The position numbers and the translations under genes are program-made. 64,000 bases of DNA from Pectinophora gossypiella (Eukaryota > Arthropoda > Insecta > Lepidoptera > Gelechiidae), in the NCBI RefSeq assembly GCF_024362695.1, contig NC_065425.1, forward strand, positions 1,989,001-2,053,000, in the 5' to 3' direction. The notes under the pieces are model-generated. The model was not told the origin of the DNA. It made no database searches and saw only the letters and a list, made by a program, of their open reading frames with translations. Below, one piece after another: positions 63,585-64,000 of the stretch (positions within the stretch are counted from its first letter, which is position 1; every line of letters starts with the position of its first letter).

Positions 63585-63635
63585 GTGTTATTTATGCCAC
63601 CTGTAGCAAATCTACAATAAGTCACGTCAAAAAAA
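63585..63635 (-). repeat. R5 fragment
   Basis: tgccacctgtagcaaatcta then caataagtcacgtcaaaaa. Confidence 0.5.
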
Positions 63636-63674
63636 AAACCTTTGTAATTTAACGAGTTTGGTTTGGTTTGGTTA

Positions 63675-63992
63675 GAGCCGTTGTAGAATGCTTGCCTGTC
63701 ACTTTGAGGTAACAGATTCGAATACAGCACAGGCCTAAACCAATGATTGTCGAATTTGTTTTCGAATTCATGTTTGGATAGTAAATTATTATGACGTGCT
63801 CAGTGGTGCAGGAAAACATTGTGAGGAAACCCACGTTCCCGAGAAATACAGTTTTTGAGGTATGTGCCCGTATTGGGCTGGTTTTCCCTTGGGTTGGAAG
63901 GTCACACAGGCAGTCGCTTCTGTAAAAACACAGACCTGTCAAATCTTCAGGTTAGGTAAGCGGACCCCGTGAATAACTGACGCTAGGAAGAT
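63675..63992 (+). repeat. S4 SINE, nearly full length
   Basis: Starts gagccgttgtagaatgcttg (a deletion in the A-box arm), anticodon region tgcctgtcactttgaggt, B box cagattcgaatacag, then the full body to ctgacgctaggaagattat. Runs to the window edge. Confidence 0.8.
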
Positions 63993-64000
63993 TATCTTCT

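Overview
The window looks like gene-poor, transposon-dense nuclear DNA of an insect, most likely a moth (Lepidoptera, noctuoid-like). It is AT-rich and has no operons, ribosome-binding sites or long host reading frames. Almost every recognisable block is a short interspersed retroposon, a LINE 3' end, a miniature inverted-repeat element or a piece of one. Assignment to Lepidoptera rests on recognising these repeat types from general knowledge; no search was run. No complete host gene was found. Two low-repeat islands, near 23.4-24.1 kb and 61.9-62.3 kb, are the only places where I suspect host promoters or first exons.

Family labels used below are mine. S1 is a SINE with a tRNA-like A box and a 5S-rRNA-like segment. 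S2 and S3 are SINEs with two related tRNA-like heads; S3 ends in a cgatagaag tail. S4 is a SINE with a third tRNA-like head. R5 is the gccgcagatggcattaac repeat. LINE-F is a CR1-like 3' end containing ggcggccttattgct. LINE-J is Jockey-like and LINE-R is RTE-like. M1, M3, M4 and M5 are inverted-repeat miniature elements. FB12 is a foldback element with 12-bp target duplications. K is a ~400-bp poly(A) retroposon. X, G, H, I and N are further dispersed repeats.

Layout. 0-6.6 kb: S1, S2 and S3 copies, two M1 copies, a direct duplication of X around one M1, and an FB12. 6.68-8.19 kb: a 1.5-kb foldback with ~710-bp arms. 9.24-9.87 kb: a second foldback. 10-23 kb: a mosaic of S1-S4, R5, LINE-F, M4 and G, with several nested insertions. 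23.4-24.1 kb: a candidate minus-strand first exon. 24.3-43 kb: FB12, LINE-J and LINE-R ends, a K retroposon, a Helitron-like remnant, M3, M5 and many SINEs. 43.0-47.1 kb: a complete, very young LTR retrotransposon with two 295-bp LTRs that read identical, a tRNA-Pro primer site, gag and protease but no reverse transcriptase or integrase, split between gag and protease by a K retroposon. 47-64 kb: more SINEs, LINE ends, M4, M5 and FB12, a GCATAA/TTATGC motif-rich element with a GC-rich hairpin, and a low-repeat island with TATCGAT motifs.

The most interesting items are the LTR element and its K insertion (a second K copy lies at 27.1 kb), the consistent 12-bp target duplications of FB12, a central segment shared by three SINE families with different heads and tails, and the long foldback. 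The elements do not form a pathway. The relationships visible are parasitic: SINE tails resembling LINE ends, and repeats landing inside repeats.
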